Positions 8,215 to 8,406 of a DNA stretch of 8,406 bases are shown here, in pieces. The number at the start of each line of letters is the position of its first letter. The stretch's first letter is position 1. A program made the position numbers and the translations under genes. Source of the DNA: Pseudomonadota bacterium (GTDB lineage: Bacteria; Pseudomonadota; Alphaproteobacteria; Rhizobiales; Beijerinckiaceae); NCBI GenBank assembly GCA_023452965.1, contig JAEXUU010000472.1:1-8406 (forward strand). Reading direction: 5' to 3'. The notes under the pieces were generated by a model. The model saw only the letters and a program-made list of their open reading frames with translations, was not told the origin of the DNA and did not search any database.

Positions 8215-8406
8215 GAACAGTCCTACGGATGCTGCATCCCGGGGCGCGCGGCGCTCATGCAGGCGATCATGCTTGGAAGCTCCAACCGGGTGACGGAAGC
8301 TGCCCTCCGCTGGAACGTCTGCTTGCGGCATTGGCGCAATATCCGGCACTTGCCCCTTTGCTGACCTTCGACAAATCTGTTTTCCGGTAGCGTTGACGAG
8401 CTGCGT
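8215..8406. other. unassigned right-hand end
   Basis: No recognisable gene was found in these 192 bases. One plus-strand frame ends at a TAG (8388-8390) with a plausible protein-like tail (PPLERLLAALAQYPALAPLL, then TFDKSVFR), but upstream the same frame is low-quality and arginine-rich. It could be another gene relic. Small perfect dyads occur at 8212-8225 (TAGGA-N4-TCCTA) and 8227-8239 (GGATGC-T-GCATCC). A lone TTGACG at 8393-8398 could be a -35 box for a gene beyond the window. Confidence 0.4.

Overview
The window reads as ordinary chromosome from a GC-rich alphaproteobacterium, most likely Hyphomicrobiales (Bosea/Methylobacterium-like; the genus is a guess). Two genes support this. One is an NDUFA12-type complex I accessory subunit, which among bacteria is essentially an alphaproteobacterial protein. 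The other is a long cobalamin-dependent ribonucleotide reductase with a C-terminal zinc/cysteine tail, typical of this class. Codon third positions are strongly G/C throughout, so long antisense ORFs are common and were treated as shadows.

Layout. Bases 24-917 (+) encode an alpha/beta hydrolase with an Asp nucleophile. It converges on a leftward cluster of three genes: NIPSNAP-family protein (3333-2638), secreted class C beta-lactamase-like serine hydrolase (2557-1550) and NDUFA12-like subunit (1458-1048). The gaps in this cluster are 80 and 91 bases, so co-transcription is possible, but no shared function is evident. Two stem-loops lie between the convergent genes.

Bases 3334-4047 form a 714-base divergent intergenic region with no convincing gene but many candidate signals: a duplicated ribosome-binding segment before the NIPSNAP gene, several perfect dyads, three DnaA-box-like 9-mers (two of them contiguous), two nearby GANTC sites, and a TTGACG promoter with a 10-bp palindrome inside its spacer. 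It leads into nrdJ (4048-7776), the class II B12-dependent ribonucleotide reductase, which makes deoxyribonucleotides without oxygen. A strong stem-loop follows nrdJ at 7851-7879.

The right end (about 7900-8214) holds what appears to be a decayed GntR-family regulator. Only the C-terminal FCD-like domain is recognisable, and it is broken by an in-frame stop and a -1 frameshift. Nothing could be assigned in the last 190 bases.

No obviously new multi-gene system is visible. The parts most worth a second look are the nrdJ control region, which suggests coupling of dNTP synthesis to replication or cell-cycle signals, and the GntR relic.
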